64,000 nt of DNA from Nitrososphaeraceae archaeon (lineage in GTDB: Archaea; Thermoproteota; Nitrososphaeria; Nitrososphaerales; Nitrososphaeraceae): NCBI GenBank assembly GCA_031316115.1, contig JALDRC010000003.1, positions 248,001 through 312,000 on the forward strand, in the 5' to 3' direction. The translations under genes and the position numbers were made by a program. This document shows, piece after piece, positions 17,786-27,220 of the stretch (position 1 is the first letter of the stretch; every line of letters begins with the position of its first letter). The notes under the pieces are model-generated. The model was not told the origin of the DNA, made no database searches, and worked only from the letters and a program-made list of their open reading frames with translations.

Positions 17786-17861
17786 TTTAATCTGTTTTAA
17801 AGTAATGGATAATAAAAGCATTTTATTTATATAGCAATAAAAATTTGATTTACCAAAAAAA

Positions 17862-18458
17862 TTATAGGTGAATTAATCCCCCTTGGGATCCTGTATGAGG
17901 AGATTGTCCAGCAAACTTCCTTCTAAAATGACCAGAAGGTCTTTTAGATAATAACTCTATGAACCATGCCTCGTGTTCGACTTCCTCTTGCATAATTCGT
18001 TGAGCAATATCATATGTTCTAGGATCTTTCCCAGCGGTCATATCACAAACTTCACCCCAAGATCTGATAGCACATTGCTCTGCTTCCAATAAGACTTTAA
18101 TAATAGACTCTAGGTTCTCCCAATCATCTGGCAAAAATGCATCTGGACATCCCGCTTGATTTGCAAAGTCTCTTATATCTCTTGGTAGACTTCCTCCTAG
18201 TTCATAAAGTCTAGGCGTCATTGCTTCAAAATGATTTCTGTCTTCTATTCTAGCATCTTCGACTATTTCTTTTATTCCCTCACCTTCAAGACCTGTACAA
18301 TGCATTCGCAAAATTGTATAATAATAATAGGTTGTAAATTCTGCTCCTACTCCTTTGGTTATCAGTTCTTTTAGTCTTTCGACATCTACTCCATTTTTCT
18401 TAATTACTTCTATGGCCACGATATTTGGAATACTTTCTTTTTTATTGTCAGTTGTCAT
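17862..18458 (-). CDS. Dps-like ferritin-family protein (DPSL type)
   Basis: The 198-residue protein is a four-helix ferritin-like fold with di-iron ligands visible as E in [17 protein letters not shown] in the second helix, E-A-E-Q in the third and QEEVEHEAW in the fourth. A cysteine pair lies in [12 protein letters not shown], which is a hallmark of the Dps-like (DPSL/thioferritin) group in archaea that oxidises iron with hydrogen peroxide and protects DNA. The C-terminal tail is Gly/His/Arg-rich. It is monocistronic or followed only by the 47-residue membrane protein. The start fits the ATG at 18456-18458. Confidence 0.9.
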   Translation of the reverse strand: MTTDNKKESIPNIVAIEVIKKNGVDVERLKELITKGVGAEFTTYYYYTILRMHCTGLEGEGIKEIVEDARIEDRNHFEAMTPRLYELGGSLPRDIRDFANQAGCPDAFLPDDWENLESIIKVLLEAEQCAIRSWGEVCDMTAGKDPRTYDIAQRIMQEEVEHEAWFIELLSKRPSGHFRRKFAGQSPHTGSQGGLIHL

Positions 18459-18727
18459 ACTATTCGATTTTTAATAATAATATTTAAATGTTATAGGATT
18501 TAGGATTACCAGTAAAGACTAGTAAACAAGTTATTTTAAAATCCTCAACAGAATCTATATATTAACTAACATTTGGAATAAAAAAATGGCAAAAAAATAT
18601 CTACCAGGTAATATGAGTCATGTTCTTTGTCTCTCAATTTTTTGTACTACGCGTGTCTCTTGCTGCTTTAATGAAGAAAGATTAGAAAACAGCAAAATAT
18701 AGTTAAAATAAGAAGTTTCTAATAAAA

Positions 18728-19720
18728 ATGGCTATTACTTTATGTTTATCTCATAAAGAGGATGTTGATGGTATAGCTTCTGCTGTATTGATAAATTCAG
18801 CTTTTAAAACGGTCCAAACAATTTTGGTTGATTATTCTAATCTAATGTACAGATTAGAAAAACTTTCAAATGAATTAGAAAAAGTAACCAAAGGGTATAA
18901 TAGAATATTTATATGTGATCTCGGATTGAACAAAAAAAATCATCAAAAATTTGTATATACTCTAAACAAATTCATTACATTAGGTTATAAAGTTACATAC
19001 ATAGATCATCATGATATAGATCAGGAGATTAAAAGGGAATTGAAAAAAATTGGAGTAAATATTATTCATTCGACGCAGGAATCCACTAGTGTTCAGGTAT
19101 ATTCGCGGTATAAAAAAAGACTTAAACCGGAAGCTGCTTTCTTTGCAGCTGCAGGAGCTTTAACTGATTATCTTGAAACTCAACCAATGGCTTCTTCTAT
19201 AATTTCCAGATATGACAGACAATTTTTGATGTTAGAATCTACTGCATTATCATATATGATTTCCTCAAACCAAAATGATGATGATTATTTACATAATATA
19301 GTGATGAGTCTTTCGGAAATGAAATTTCCTCATGATATTGATGGTGGATTCCTTCAAGCCGAAAAATATGCAAAAAAAATATCTAATGCATTGAGATATC
19401 TCTCTAAAGAAATTAAAATTAGAGAGAATTTAGCCTTTGTCCAAAATACTTTAGACCTTGCCTCAAGTACTGTTGTTAATTTTATTTTGGGTATTTCTGA
19501 AAAAAAAGTTGCCATGGTTTATAAATTTAAAGAGGAAAAAGGTTCTTTTATTATTTCTATTAGAGGTTCCAAAGAATGTAATGTGCATTTAGGAAGAATT
19601 ATTAATGAAATTGCATCGCAGCTCGGAGGAAGTGGCGGAGGGCACGATAAAGCCTGTGGGGCGGTAATACCAAACAAGAAATTTGATGATTTTATTGCTT
19701 TCTTGGAAGAAAAAATCTGA
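18728..19720 (+). CDS. DHH/DHHA1-family phosphoesterase
   Basis: The 330-residue protein has the DHH motifs in order: SHKEDVDGIAS (motif I, normally DxD), FICDLGLN (motif II) and the signature YIDHHDID near 97-104, then the DHHA1 domain with GGSGGGHDKACGA near 300-315, which binds substrate phosphates. Family members include nanoRNases, cyclic dinucleotide phosphodiesterases and archaeal RecJ-like exonucleases. The single-domain DHH-DHHA1 layout with about 330 residues fits an oligonucleotide or cyclic nucleotide phosphodiesterase better than full-length RecJ. The exact substrate is unresolved. Confidence 0.87.
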   Translation: MAITLCLSHKEDVDGIASAVLINSAFKTVQTILVDYSNLMYRLEKLSNELEKVTKGYNRIFICDLGLNKKNHQKFVYTLNKFITLGYKVTYIDHHDIDQEIKRELKKIGVNIIHSTQESTSVQVYSRYKKRLKPEAAFFAAAGALTDYLETQPMASSIISRYDRQFLMLESTALSYMISSNQNDDDYLHNIVMSLSEMKFPHDIDGGFLQAEKYAKKISNALRYLSKEIKIRENLAFVQNTLDLASSTVVNFILGISEKKVAMVYKFKEEKGSFIISIRGSKECNVHLGRIINEIASQLGGSGGGHDKACGAVIPNKKFDDFIAFLEEKI

Positions 19721-19752
19721 AAAGGTTTATAAAAAAATATAATGTAGGTTGA

Positions 19753-20145
19753 TTAAATTGTTATTATTTCATCAATCTCAGAAACAACGATGATACCACC
19801 AGCTCCGCCGGATTTATCAATTTGAGCAGCATCTTTAATTACTGAAATCACTTCGTCTAAACTAGATTCGTCTACGATGGTCTCAACGGTTCTTCTGTTA
19901 GAGTAAGCCATTGTTGTCATATCTCCGTGTCTCCCGTATCTAATTTGATATTTTTCTCCTTTTCCTATTCCTTTGGCATCATAAAATGTAGCAGGTTGAC
20001 CTAGTTTATTCAATGCTAATAAAACATCATGAATCTTTTCTTCTCTTATAAAAGCCTCAATTCTTTTTTTTCTCGAATTAGTAGATTCTTTTTTTACACT
20101 TGCTTTTTTCTCCGACAATCTAATATCAGTTATTAATGAAAACAC
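19753..20145 (-). CDS. glnK: P-II family nitrogen regulatory protein
   Basis: P-II proteins sense 2-oxoglutarate, ATP and ADP and bind nitrogen-metabolism targets such as ammonium transporters. The core begins at KRIEAFIREEKIHDVLLALN, followed by the glycine-rich start of the T-loop (AKGIGKGEKYQIRYGR) and the C-terminal SSLDEVISVIKDAAQIDKSG with the B/C-loop. The T-loop differs from GlnB consensus: no obvious uridylylation tyrosine context, and it carries Arg/His. The start is a GTG at 20143-20145; the 25-residue basic N-terminal extension may be shorter in reality because a TTG lies in frame at SEKKA. No amt gene is adjacent. A candidate structured RNA lies about 200 bases upstream. Confidence 0.88.
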   Translation of the reverse strand: MFSLITDIRLSEKKASVKKESTNSRKKRIEAFIREEKIHDVLLALNKLGQPATFYDAKGIGKGEKYQIRYGRHGDMTTMAYSNRRTVETIVDESSLDEVISVIKDAAQIDKSGGAGGIIVVSEIDEIITI

Positions 20146-20514
20146 CTTTTTTTAAAGTTATGTTTTACAAAAGATAATAAATTTTAATTTTAATTAATTA
20201 AAATGAAAAATTCTATTATTTTTAATATATAATATAAAAAGTAGGATTTTTAAGCGAAAAAACTTTGATTTTTGGATATAATAATTATGTGATTAATTAA
20301 AAACTTTTTCAGTTCTATGAATAGTTGTATTAGTTATTAAAAATGACCCAGGATATCTGCTCAATATCCTGAGTCAGGGTAATGTTCCCCTTCGGTTTGG
20401 TCGATGTAATTTTTAATAAAACGTAGGATAATTTAAACGTGATGAGATGTATTTGAAGCTGAAAATATTTCTAGCAGTAAAATAATTTATAAATAACATG
20501 AGCACATAAACAGA
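20146..20514. other. Divergent intergenic region upstream of P-II gene
   Basis: This 369-base gap separates the P-II gene from the zinc-ribbon membrane gene. Most of it is extremely AT-rich with a TTTTAATTTTAATTAATTAA-like stretch near 20185-20205. The exception is the compact GC-richer segment at 20341-20414, described separately. A TATA-like AATTTATAAATAAC lies near 20485-20498 upstream of the zinc-ribbon gene. Confidence 0.6.
20341..20414 (+). ncRNA. Candidate structured RNA or operator hairpin
   Basis: In a very AT-rich gap, this 74-base segment is visibly richer in G and C. A 12-base-pair stem with one C/A mismatch is formed by 20344-20356 and 20364-20376 (arms TGACCCAGGATAT and ATATCCTGAGTCA) around a 7-base loop. 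It is followed by GGGTAATGTTCCCC and CTTCGG-containing sequence, then a run of five T residues at 20410-20414 that resembles an archaeal terminator. I see no C/D box pair, tRNA fold or open frame. Strand is uncertain: a T-run also flanks it on the other strand. It could be a small RNA, a leader of either gene, or a large regulator-binding palindrome. Confidence 0.4.
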
Positions 20515-20820
20515 ATGATGAATGATTTTAATAATAAAAGTTTTCTTGTAAATCAATTTCTTTGGATAGGTGTATCACTAGCTATAAGTTTGGCAATATC
20601 CATTATTGTTCCTTTTCCATATTCACTACCCATAATAATAGGTGTGTTCATATTACTAAGCTTTTACATGAGACAGAGAACAATGAGAAGGCTTGGTATG
20701 TCAGGAGCGACAATGTTTGGGAACAACACCGTAAACTATTATTGTATGAATTGCGGACAAAAACACAATCAATTAGCCTGTCCTAGATGTGGTTCCAAGA
20801 TGAAAAGAGTAGGAACCTAA
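20515..20820 (+). CDS. Small membrane protein with C-terminal zinc ribbon, 101 aa
   Basis: The 101-residue protein has two hydrophobic helices (about 13-32 and 36-48) followed by a basic linker MRQRTMRRLG and a C-terminal zinc ribbon, CMNCGQKHNQLACPRCGSKM, with two CxxC knuckles. This architecture is common in archaeal small membrane proteins of unknown role; the ribbon probably faces the cytoplasm. The start is one of two adjacent ATG codons at 20515 and 20518. It converges on the tpiA gene with a 29-base gap. Confidence 0.8.
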   Translation: MMNDFNNKSFLVNQFLWIGVSLAISLAISIIVPFPYSLPIIIGVFILLSFYMRQRTMRRLGMSGATMFGNNTVNYYCMNCGQKHNQLACPRCGSKMKRVGT

Positions 20821-20849
20821 ATAATTTTAGGTAAATATATTTTCTAAAG

Positions 20850-21512
20850 TTAGAAGCCTTCAGCTAACTCTGACAATTTTTTTTCCCATGATTCTGATTT
20901 TATAACACCGCTAGCAATAAGAATGCCTTGCGATCCCAGTTGAACAGCCTCAATGATATCACTTTTATCAACAATTCCTGCACCACATAAGATTTTTGAT
21001 TTTGAGTATCTCTTTGCCTCCAGTACAGAATCGGATATTACAGACGGTTTTTCTTTACTTACTGCCTTACCAGTACCTATAAGTTCAGGAGGTTCTATAG
21101 CAATCATATCTGGATAAAACTTTGCAAAAATTCCAACCTCAGATACATTGGAAGCACAAACTATTGAAATCATATTTAGACTTCTCAATCGATTAATTAA
21201 CTGTTCGATAGTTTTATGATCTACCCTATGTTCACTATGATTAATCAATGATCCGACAGCTCCATAAGTTTTTACTAATTCTGGAATAATGTATCCAGTG
21301 GTAGAACCTGGATTCTCGTTATCAACATGCTGGGATATCATAGGAAGATCAACAGAGTGATTTAGGTAATAGATGGTTGGTATAGGTGGAGCCAAAATTA
21401 TCTCGATATCATATTTTTTTGATACCCCTTGACAGATTTGAGCTAATTCCAAGGTTTTTGGACCCGAAACCTCAAGATAATTCTTAAAATTAAGAATGAT
21501 CAGCCCTTTCAA
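20850..21512 (-). CDS. tpiA: Triosephosphate isomerase
   Basis: This enzyme interconverts dihydroxyacetone phosphate and glyceraldehyde 3-phosphate. The 220-residue length is typical of the short archaeal type. Active-site elements are N-x-K at the N-terminus (LNFKNY), the histidine in INHSEHR, the catalytic glutamate in IAIEPPELIGTG and the phosphate loop GAGIVDKSD followed by GSQGILIASGV. It lies 29 bases downstream of the FBP aldolase/phosphatase gene on the same strand, so the two form a gluconeogenic pair. Confidence 0.95.
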   Translation of the reverse strand: MKGLIILNFKNYLEVSGPKTLELAQICQGVSKKYDIEIILAPPIPTIYYLNHSVDLPMISQHVDNENPGSTTGYIIPELVKTYGAVGSLINHSEHRVDHKTIEQLINRLRSLNMISIVCASNVSEVGIFAKFYPDMIAIEPPELIGTGKAVSKEKPSVISDSVLEAKRYSKSKILCGAGIVDKSDIIEAVQLGSQGILIASGVIKSESWEKKLSELAEGF

Positions 21513-21541
21513 TGAAATATTACCTTTAAATATTTAATCTA

Positions 21542-22663
21542 TTAGTTCTTTTTTTTCTTTGGCGAATTAATTCTGTCTTTGTCTTGGAATTTTTCATTTA
21601 ATTTAGCCAATCGTGCTTCATATCCTTTATTATATTCTAATTCTTCCGGAATCAATGTCGCCGGATGTATAAAACCTTGATTTCGCATAATCATAGCTCT
21701 CTCTGCTGCCCACATTCGTTGCAAATCCCAATCAACAGTTCCAAACCCGTCATGAGGTCCGGTTAATTTACCTTCATGCATACTAAAAACTAAGCAAGAT
21801 ACTATCGGAATGGAATAATTAATACTAGCAGATGAATTAAGTTTTACAGGCATTAAAGGCATGTGATGACTTCCTCGAGTATTTCCGGCAACGTAATGAG
21901 GATTATTAAAGGCACTGCCTACTTCTTCAGTTGCAGGGAAATTTTTTTGAGTTCTAACAATAGCAATTGGATCGTCCTTTCCGACATATGTTCCGGCAAT
22001 ATTATGTAATCTGTCTGTAGAAGCAGATAAAATATGGTCATTTTCCGACGAATATACGGAATGAATGACATACCTCCCTGGATACATAAGAGCAGCCTCC
22101 AATTCTGGTTTATCGTTCCATAATTTGAGCCGTGCGATCTTACCACTCATAACATCCATGACGTTAAAGGTTACTCCAGCCGCTAATTTTTCGTTGATTA
22201 ATAAGCCAGTATTACTTCCTGCATCTACAAAAACTCTCCAAAATGGAAAATTAAAAGCTCCGGGTTCTGTCTTATCAGCTGCCACAATACAAAATACCTC
22301 ACTGGGTCTTTCTTCCATTTCTATTTCTGCTACACCTGGGCCCATACCTTTGACATTTCCAGAAAATGAGTCTTTAAGTAAATCTTGTCCAGCACCATAC
22401 AAACCTTGTTTTTTAGCTAGCTTGGTCCCTTCCGTGAATGCATCCCATGCTAGTTTGTGAATCTTTTCATTATCTTTTCCCAATTTATGTGTCATTATTA
22501 TATGAATATCGTCTCCAGTGTATCCAATGTAATAATCAATTAGTAGTTCTTTACTCTTTTTTTGAACAAATTTGTTTACAAGATCGACCAATTCGTCACT
22601 TGGACGGGTATGACCGCCAATAGCACCAATGTCTGCCTTAATAGCTGATAACGTTATTTGCAT
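21542..22663 (-). CDS. fbp: Fructose-1,6-bisphosphate aldolase/phosphatase
   Basis: This bifunctional archaeal enzyme condenses triose phosphates and dephosphorylates the product to fructose 6-phosphate, pulling carbon toward gluconeogenesis. The 373-residue protein has the family N-terminus MQITLSAIKADIGAIGGHTR, the metal-binding DIHIIMTHK region, GAGQDLLKDSFSGNVKGMGPG near 95-116 and a C-terminal LPEELEY-like segment before a Lys-rich tail. It starts the pair with tpiA, which makes one of its substrates. This fits an autotroph building hexoses from fixed carbon. Confidence 0.95.
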   Translation of the reverse strand: MQITLSAIKADIGAIGGHTRPSDELVDLVNKFVQKKSKELLIDYYIGYTGDDIHIIMTHKLGKDNEKIHKLAWDAFTEGTKLAKKQGLYGAGQDLLKDSFSGNVKGMGPGVAEIEMEERPSEVFCIVAADKTEPGAFNFPFWRVFVDAGSNTGLLINEKLAAGVTFNVMDVMSGKIARLKLWNDKPELEAALMYPGRYVIHSVYSSENDHILSASTDRLHNIAGTYVGKDDPIAIVRTQKNFPATEEVGSAFNNPHYVAGNTRGSHHMPLMPVKLNSSASINYSIPIVSCLVFSMHEGKLTGPHDGFGTVDWDLQRMWAAERAMIMRNQGFIHPATLIPEELEYNKGYEARLAKLNEKFQDKDRINSPKKKKN

Positions 22664-22793
22664 GTTGAAAATTGAAGATTTATTGTTTATATCTTTTCTG
22701 ATGTCATTTTATAGTACTTCATTTTAAATCCTAGTAGCTCACTCATATTAAAACATAATTTTATATTGAAAAAAAAAATACATAGCAATATGG

Positions 22794-24926
22794 ATGGATA
22801 ACACAAAGAAATCTTCAAGATCAATAGAAAATGGACAAAGATATACGTTAATTATTTGTGAAAAGCCCAATGTTGCAAAAAGAATATCTTGTGCAATGGG
22901 ATCGAAAAATATAGAAAAAGTTTCCATTGCCAACAATATCATATACAAAATTAGCAACGATGTTACAAATTATGTCATAATATCATCCAAGGGACATCTA
23001 TATACTCTATATGACAAACATAAAGATAGAAAAGTTTTTCCAGTATTTGATTTGAATTGGCATCCCGTAAAAGATGATCTAAAAAATATAAAACTTTTAG
23101 AAACCATTAGAAAATATTCTGAAAAAGCTGAAAATTTTATACATGCTTGTGACTTTGATCTAGAAGGAGAATTAATTGGGTATAATATATTACAATTAGC
23201 ATGTAAAAATAAATACCATGAATCGTTGCGTGCAAAATTTTCTACTTTAACTAATGAAGATATAGTAAAATCGTTTAGAAACTTGCAAAGCCCTAACCCC
23301 AACATGGCATATGCAGCAATATTGCGGCACATCTTAGATTTTATTTATGGAATCAATTTTTCTAGATCTTTAATGAGTTCTATTACATTCAAAGAAATGA
23401 AATTTAACATTACATTCGGAAGAGTTCAAAGTCCTACATTAAGATTCATAGTCGAAAGGCAAGATGAAATAAAGTCTCATGTTCCTTTACCGTTTTGGAC
23501 CATTAAAGGGAATTTTGAAAAAGATAATCATAAAATAACTCTTGTATATGAAGATGGTAAATGTAACAATATTTTAGAAGCAGAAGCAATACTTAAAGAA
23601 TGTAAAAAGCATGACGGAATAGTTAGTGAAATTAATAAAACAAAAGAATATCTTGGTGCTCCTTATCCTTTTAATTTGGGAGCATTACAAAAAGAATCCT
23701 TTAGATTGTTTAAATTTTCTCCTACTTTTACTCTCCGTTTAGCTGAAAGGCTATATTTACGTGCACTAATATCGTATCCTCGTACTGATAGTCAAATTTT
23801 GCCATTTTCCCTTAATTTCAAGAAGATATTAAAAAACCTTTCAAAAATATCTAAAGAATATCAAAGTAGTGTAGATGTTTTATTTCAATTGAAAAAATTG
23901 TGTCCACATAATGGTATGCAGAATGATCCAGCTCATCCTGCAATTTATCCTACTGGAAACAAACCCAGTATTTTAACTTCCCAAGAATACAAAATTTTCG
24001 ATTTAATTGTAAAAAGATTTTTTGCGACATTCGGAGAACCTGTAATTCTTTCCAAAACAATACTCTTAGTAAAAGTGAATAAATATATTTTTTCTTTAAG
24101 TGATCGGAAAATTTCTTGCTATGGATGGAGTCATCTTTACAAACCCTTTTACGTTCTTTCAGGGCAGATAAATGATCTTCCTGAGTTAAAAATAGGTGAC
24201 AGATTGAAAAATATAAAGATATTTCACGAACAGAAATTTACTGAACCTCCAAAAAATTTTAATTATTCTTCTTTATTGTCAAAGATGGAAAAAGAAGAAA
24301 TAGGGACAAAATCTACAAGAGGCAATATTATTGATATTTTGGTTAAGAGATGTTATGTTGATTTAAACAAAAACAATGCTATCTTACCTACACCCCTAGG
24401 AATATCTTTAATTAAATATTTACTTAAAAAATCCCCAGAAATTGTTTCTACAGAATTGACAAAAATTATGGAAGGTTATTTACATAATATAGAATTAGGG
24501 ACAAAAGATAAAACAGATGTGCTAGATGAAATAATAGTTAATTTTTTAGAATCACTCTACAATTTTAAAATAAATAATGCAGATTTTGGGATCGAAAATT
24601 TCAAGATATCCAATTATCCTACCAATAAATATAACCATACTAAAGTTGTATTAGGAACTTGTCCTACTTGTCAGAAAGGAAGTCTCCAGATAATAAGGTC
24701 AAAAAAAACAAGAAAGAGATTTATTTCTTGTTCTCATTATTTTACTACAGGTTGTTCTCTCACCTTGCCTCTTCCGCAAAAAGGATTTATTAAATATAAT
24801 AATAAGGCTTGTTCTCACTGTAATTGGCCTATTATCAATATTTTTTACAAGCCAAGTACAACCAAAGCTTTATGTATAAATATTAATTGCTCTAATAAAA
24901 AGAAACATAATTCTAATATAATTTAA
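22794..24926 (+). CDS. topA: DNA topoisomerase type IA (TopA/TopB-like) with zinc fingers
   Basis: The 710-residue protein relaxes negatively supercoiled or catenated DNA through a 5'-phosphotyrosine link. The Toprim domain shows E23 in ICEKPNVAKR and D120/D122/E124 in HACDFDLEGELIG. The catalytic tyrosine is Y328 in LISYPRTDSQ. A C-terminal zinc region follows: CPTC near 622-625, with CSHYFTTGC downstream, and a second CSHCNWP/CININC pair. It is not a reverse gyrase, as there is no helicase domain. Its last 14 bases overlap the convergent nitrilase gene. Confidence 0.94.
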   Translation: MDNTKKSSRSIENGQRYTLIICEKPNVAKRISCAMGSKNIEKVSIANNIIYKISNDVTNYVIISSKGHLYTLYDKHKDRKVFPVFDLNWHPVKDDLKNIKLLETIRKYSEKAENFIHACDFDLEGELIGYNILQLACKNKYHESLRAKFSTLTNEDIVKSFRNLQSPNPNMAYAAILRHILDFIYGINFSRSLMSSITFKEMKFNITFGRVQSPTLRFIVERQDEIKSHVPLPFWTIKGNFEKDNHKITLVYEDGKCNNILEAEAILKECKKHDGIVSEINKTKEYLGAPYPFNLGALQKESFRLFKFSPTFTLRLAERLYLRALISYPRTDSQILPFSLNFKKILKNLSKISKEYQSSVDVLFQLKKLCPHNGMQNDPAHPAIYPTGNKPSILTSQEYKIFDLIVKRFFATFGEPVILSKTILLVKVNKYIFSLSDRKISCYGWSHLYKPFYVLSGQINDLPELKIGDRLKNIKIFHEQKFTEPPKNFNYSSLLSKMEKEEIGTKSTRGNIIDILVKRCYVDLNKNNAILPTPLGISLIKYLLKKSPEIVSTELTKIMEGYLHNIELGTKDKTDVLDEIIVNFLESLYNFKINNADFGIENFKISNYPTNKYNHTKVVLGTCPTCQKGSLQIIRSKKTRKRFISCSHYFTTGCSLTLPLPQKGFIKYNNKACSHCNWPIINIFYKPSTTKALCININCSNKKKHNSNII

Positions 24927-25743
24927 TAGTATAGATATCTTCTCTCCTATTCTTTAATAAAGGTAAAACATTTCTAACTTGATCAATTCTATCGTGGTTG
25001 ATTTCTACTATTTCTATTCCGATTTTGTCACCCATGTCGGTCATTATTGAACCTAATGGATCGACAATCATGCTTCGTCCACAAAATATATTTCCCACCT
25101 GATTTGGTGCAATCACATACATACCATTTTCTATAGCTCTAGCTTTGAGCATAGTTGTCCAGTGTTCCTCCTTCATAATACCGTGTACCCATCCAGAAGG
25201 TATTGCTAGTATATCTGAACCGTTTAATGCCAATATTCTAGATAATTCTGGGAATCTCAAATCATAACAAATCATAATTCCAATAGTCCCAAACATAGTT
25301 TTAATTGGTTTGGCTATTTCACTGCCATTAATGAATTTGTCAGATTCCTTAAACCCAAAAGCATCATAGAGATGTAATTTTCTATAAACCGAAATTACTT
25401 TTCCATTTTTGTCAATCACAAAAGCGGTATCGAAAACTCGTTTATCTTTTCCATTTTGATTTTTTTCAAATAAGGTACCTATTATTCCAATTTTATTTGT
25501 TTTTGAATATTTACAAAGTTTTTTTAAAAAATTACTATTTGGAAGTGATTCTGCAATTTCATACAATTCATCCTGCGTTTGACTCTTTGGGGTAAATGCC
25601 ATCTGAAATTCGGGAAAAAAAATATAATTACATTTCTCATGAGCTGCTTTTTCAATAAATCCAATTGAACTTTCCAAATTTTCTTTTTTATCAATTGATG
25701 ATTTCATCTGAACTAGGGCAGCAATCATATTTTTTTTTGCCAT
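24913..25743 (-). CDS. Carbon-nitrogen hydrolase (nitrilase superfamily)
   Basis: The 276-residue protein is a single nitrilase-superfamily domain. The catalytic triad is E45 in FFPEFQ, K122 in YRKLHLYD and C159 in GIMICYDLRFPE. The CYDLRFPELSR context and the KLHLYD motif match the amidase branch that includes Nit1/omega-amidase-like proteins (deaminated glutathione or 2-oxoamide hydrolysis). Substrate is otherwise unknown. It is tail-to-tail with the topoisomerase gene. Confidence 0.9.
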   Translation of the reverse strand: MAKKNMIAALVQMKSSIDKKENLESSIGFIEKAAHEKCNYIFFPEFQMAFTPKSQTQDELYEIAESLPNSNFLKKLCKYSKTNKIGIIGTLFEKNQNGKDKRVFDTAFVIDKNGKVISVYRKLHLYDAFGFKESDKFINGSEIAKPIKTMFGTIGIMICYDLRFPELSRILALNGSDILAIPSGWVHGIMKEEHWTTMLKARAIENGMYVIAPNQVGNIFCGRSMIVDPLGSIMTDMGDKIGIEIVEINHDRIDQVRNVLPLLKNRREDIYTIKLY

Positions 25744-25928
25744 TTTTTGATCTAAAACAAAATAATATATTTTCTTAACTAATATCTTAAATTATACAAG
25801 ATTTGTTTTTATTTGATAGTATTCAATGATGGATATCATTAGTAGTAAATTCAATATAAATATACAAATATTATTTATTTCTATATAATTTGGATAAAAA
25901 TTTTAACAATTTAGAATAAAAAATATCT

Positions 25929-26213
25929 TTAAAATTTGAAACGTATTCTTTCAAAGTTCTCTATAAAACCATCTTGATTTATTTTAATACCTTCCATCTT
26001 TAATAGTTCCTTTTTTATATGCCAACCGTAAGCATATCCGCCTAAAAGTCCATTAGATTGCACTACCCGATGACATGGGATAAGAATAGGGGTTGGATTT
26101 TTGTTTAATATCCGGGCTATACCTCGAGATCCATTGGGAATCTTTAGGATTTGTGCTATGTCACCATATGTAGTTACTTCTCCTTTTGGAATATTAGATA
26201 ATAATTCATACAC
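25929..26213 (-). CDS. Methylated-DNA--cysteine methyltransferase-like protein, minimal domain
   Basis: The 94-residue protein corresponds to the C-terminal DNA-binding and active-site domain of MGMT/Ogt. It has IPKGEVTTYGDIAQIL (helix-turn-helix with the arginine finger SRGIARILNKN) and the active-site IPCHRVV, in which the methyl-acceptor Cys is intact. That Cys distinguishes it from alkyltransferase-like proteins, which have Trp. The usual N-terminal half (about 60-80 residues) is absent; an in-frame TGA lies ten codons upstream of the start, so it is not merely missed. The start codon is GTG at 26211-26213. Confidence 0.87.
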   Translation of the reverse strand: MYELLSNIPKGEVTTYGDIAQILKIPNGSRGIARILNKNPTPILIPCHRVVQSNGLLGGYAYGWHIKKELLKMEGIKINQDGFIENFERIRFKF

Positions 26214-26362
26214 CTTTTTTGGATCTATCTTTAATATGTTTCACCTTCTGATTTTAGTATATCTATACATTATTCCGTAGTATTTTATAAACTGTTTATT
26301 TTGAAATTATATTGCTTTGCCTCAAATTCTATAAATAATGTCCGGATTAGATTATTTAGAAG

Positions 26363-27133
26363 ATGGAATACTTTGATTCTCACATACATTTAACAGATTT
26401 ACAATATTCGGATTATTTGGAACATATTTTGTTTGCTTTAAGGTGTATGAAGATAAAAGCTTGTTCTGTAACTGTTGACTTAGATACCACAAAAAAAAGT
26501 TTTGATATGTTTTGTAATGCTAGTGATATAGTATCACAGTTTGTGGGAATACATCCTGAATATATATCAGACGAAGACTTTGAAATTTTTAAGATATTGA
26601 TTGAAAAAAACCTCGACAAGGTAGATGGAATAGGCGAAATAGGACTTGATCCGACTTATTCTGCTAGCAACGAGAATCGCTATAAAATTCAGATCAGAAA
26701 TTTTGAATGCCTATTGAGTCTTGCAGAAAAATATTATAAACCTGTTTCCATTCATTCAAGAAATTCATTAGTTGACGTTCTCCAAATACTGCCTTCCTAC
26801 AGGATTAACAACAAGTTATTACACTGGTTTGCAGGTAGTAAAAAACAATTAAAAACAGCAATGGAAATGGATTGTTTTGTTTCTTATGGTCCTGTTTTGT
26901 TATATTCTACTGATAAGAAAGTATTATTATCTAATACGCTTGAAGAAAAAATTTTGGTAGAAACTGATGGTCCTGTTAGATATTCCAAGTGTTTTAATCA
27001 TTTACCAGTATCTTCAATTTCTGCACTACTAAGTGTAATAAACTCTGTTAGTGAAGGGGTAAATCTAAACTTTTATGATACAGCTAAACTTTTAAAAAGA
27101 AACTCAGAAAATTTTCTTGGTAAAAAAATATAG
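26363..27133 (+). CDS. TatD-family metal-dependent hydrolase
   Basis: The 256-residue protein is a TatD-type TIM-barrel hydrolase, a family of metal-dependent DNases and related enzymes. Metal ligands are visible as H7 and H9 in FDSHIHLTD, E in GIGEIGLD, H in SIHSRN and LLHWF, and the terminal D in VETDGPVRYS. The length is normal. The start ATG at 26363 gives the expected short N-terminus. It stands alone. Its family is also used as EboB in bacterial ebo clusters, but it is more than 30 kb from the ebo-like trio and shows no special link to it. Confidence 0.87.
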   Translation: MEYFDSHIHLTDLQYSDYLEHILFALRCMKIKACSVTVDLDTTKKSFDMFCNASDIVSQFVGIHPEYISDEDFEIFKILIEKNLDKVDGIGEIGLDPTYSASNENRYKIQIRNFECLLSLAEKYYKPVSIHSRNSLVDVLQILPSYRINNKLLHWFAGSKKQLKTAMEMDCFVSYGPVLLYSTDKKVLLSNTLEEKILVETDGPVRYSKCFNHLPVSSISALLSVINSVSEGVNLNFYDTAKLLKRNSENFLGKKI

Positions 27134-27220
27134 ATAGAATTTTGACTATCATAGACTAGAAATGTTAGTATATTTTTTTCATTTTGTAATGTAAATAAAT
27201 CATGCATAAAAAAAAGGAGA

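Noticed and set aside
18586-18702. 38-codon frame MAKKYLPGN... between Dps-like and DHH genes
   Set aside because: It has a start, a TATA-like element upstream and several Cys, but no conservation signal or motif can be judged and it is short; likely chance.
26363-27133. TatD gene as the EboB member of the ebo-like cluster
   Set aside because: It lies more than 30 kb away, on the opposite strand, and looks like an ordinary TatD hydrolase.
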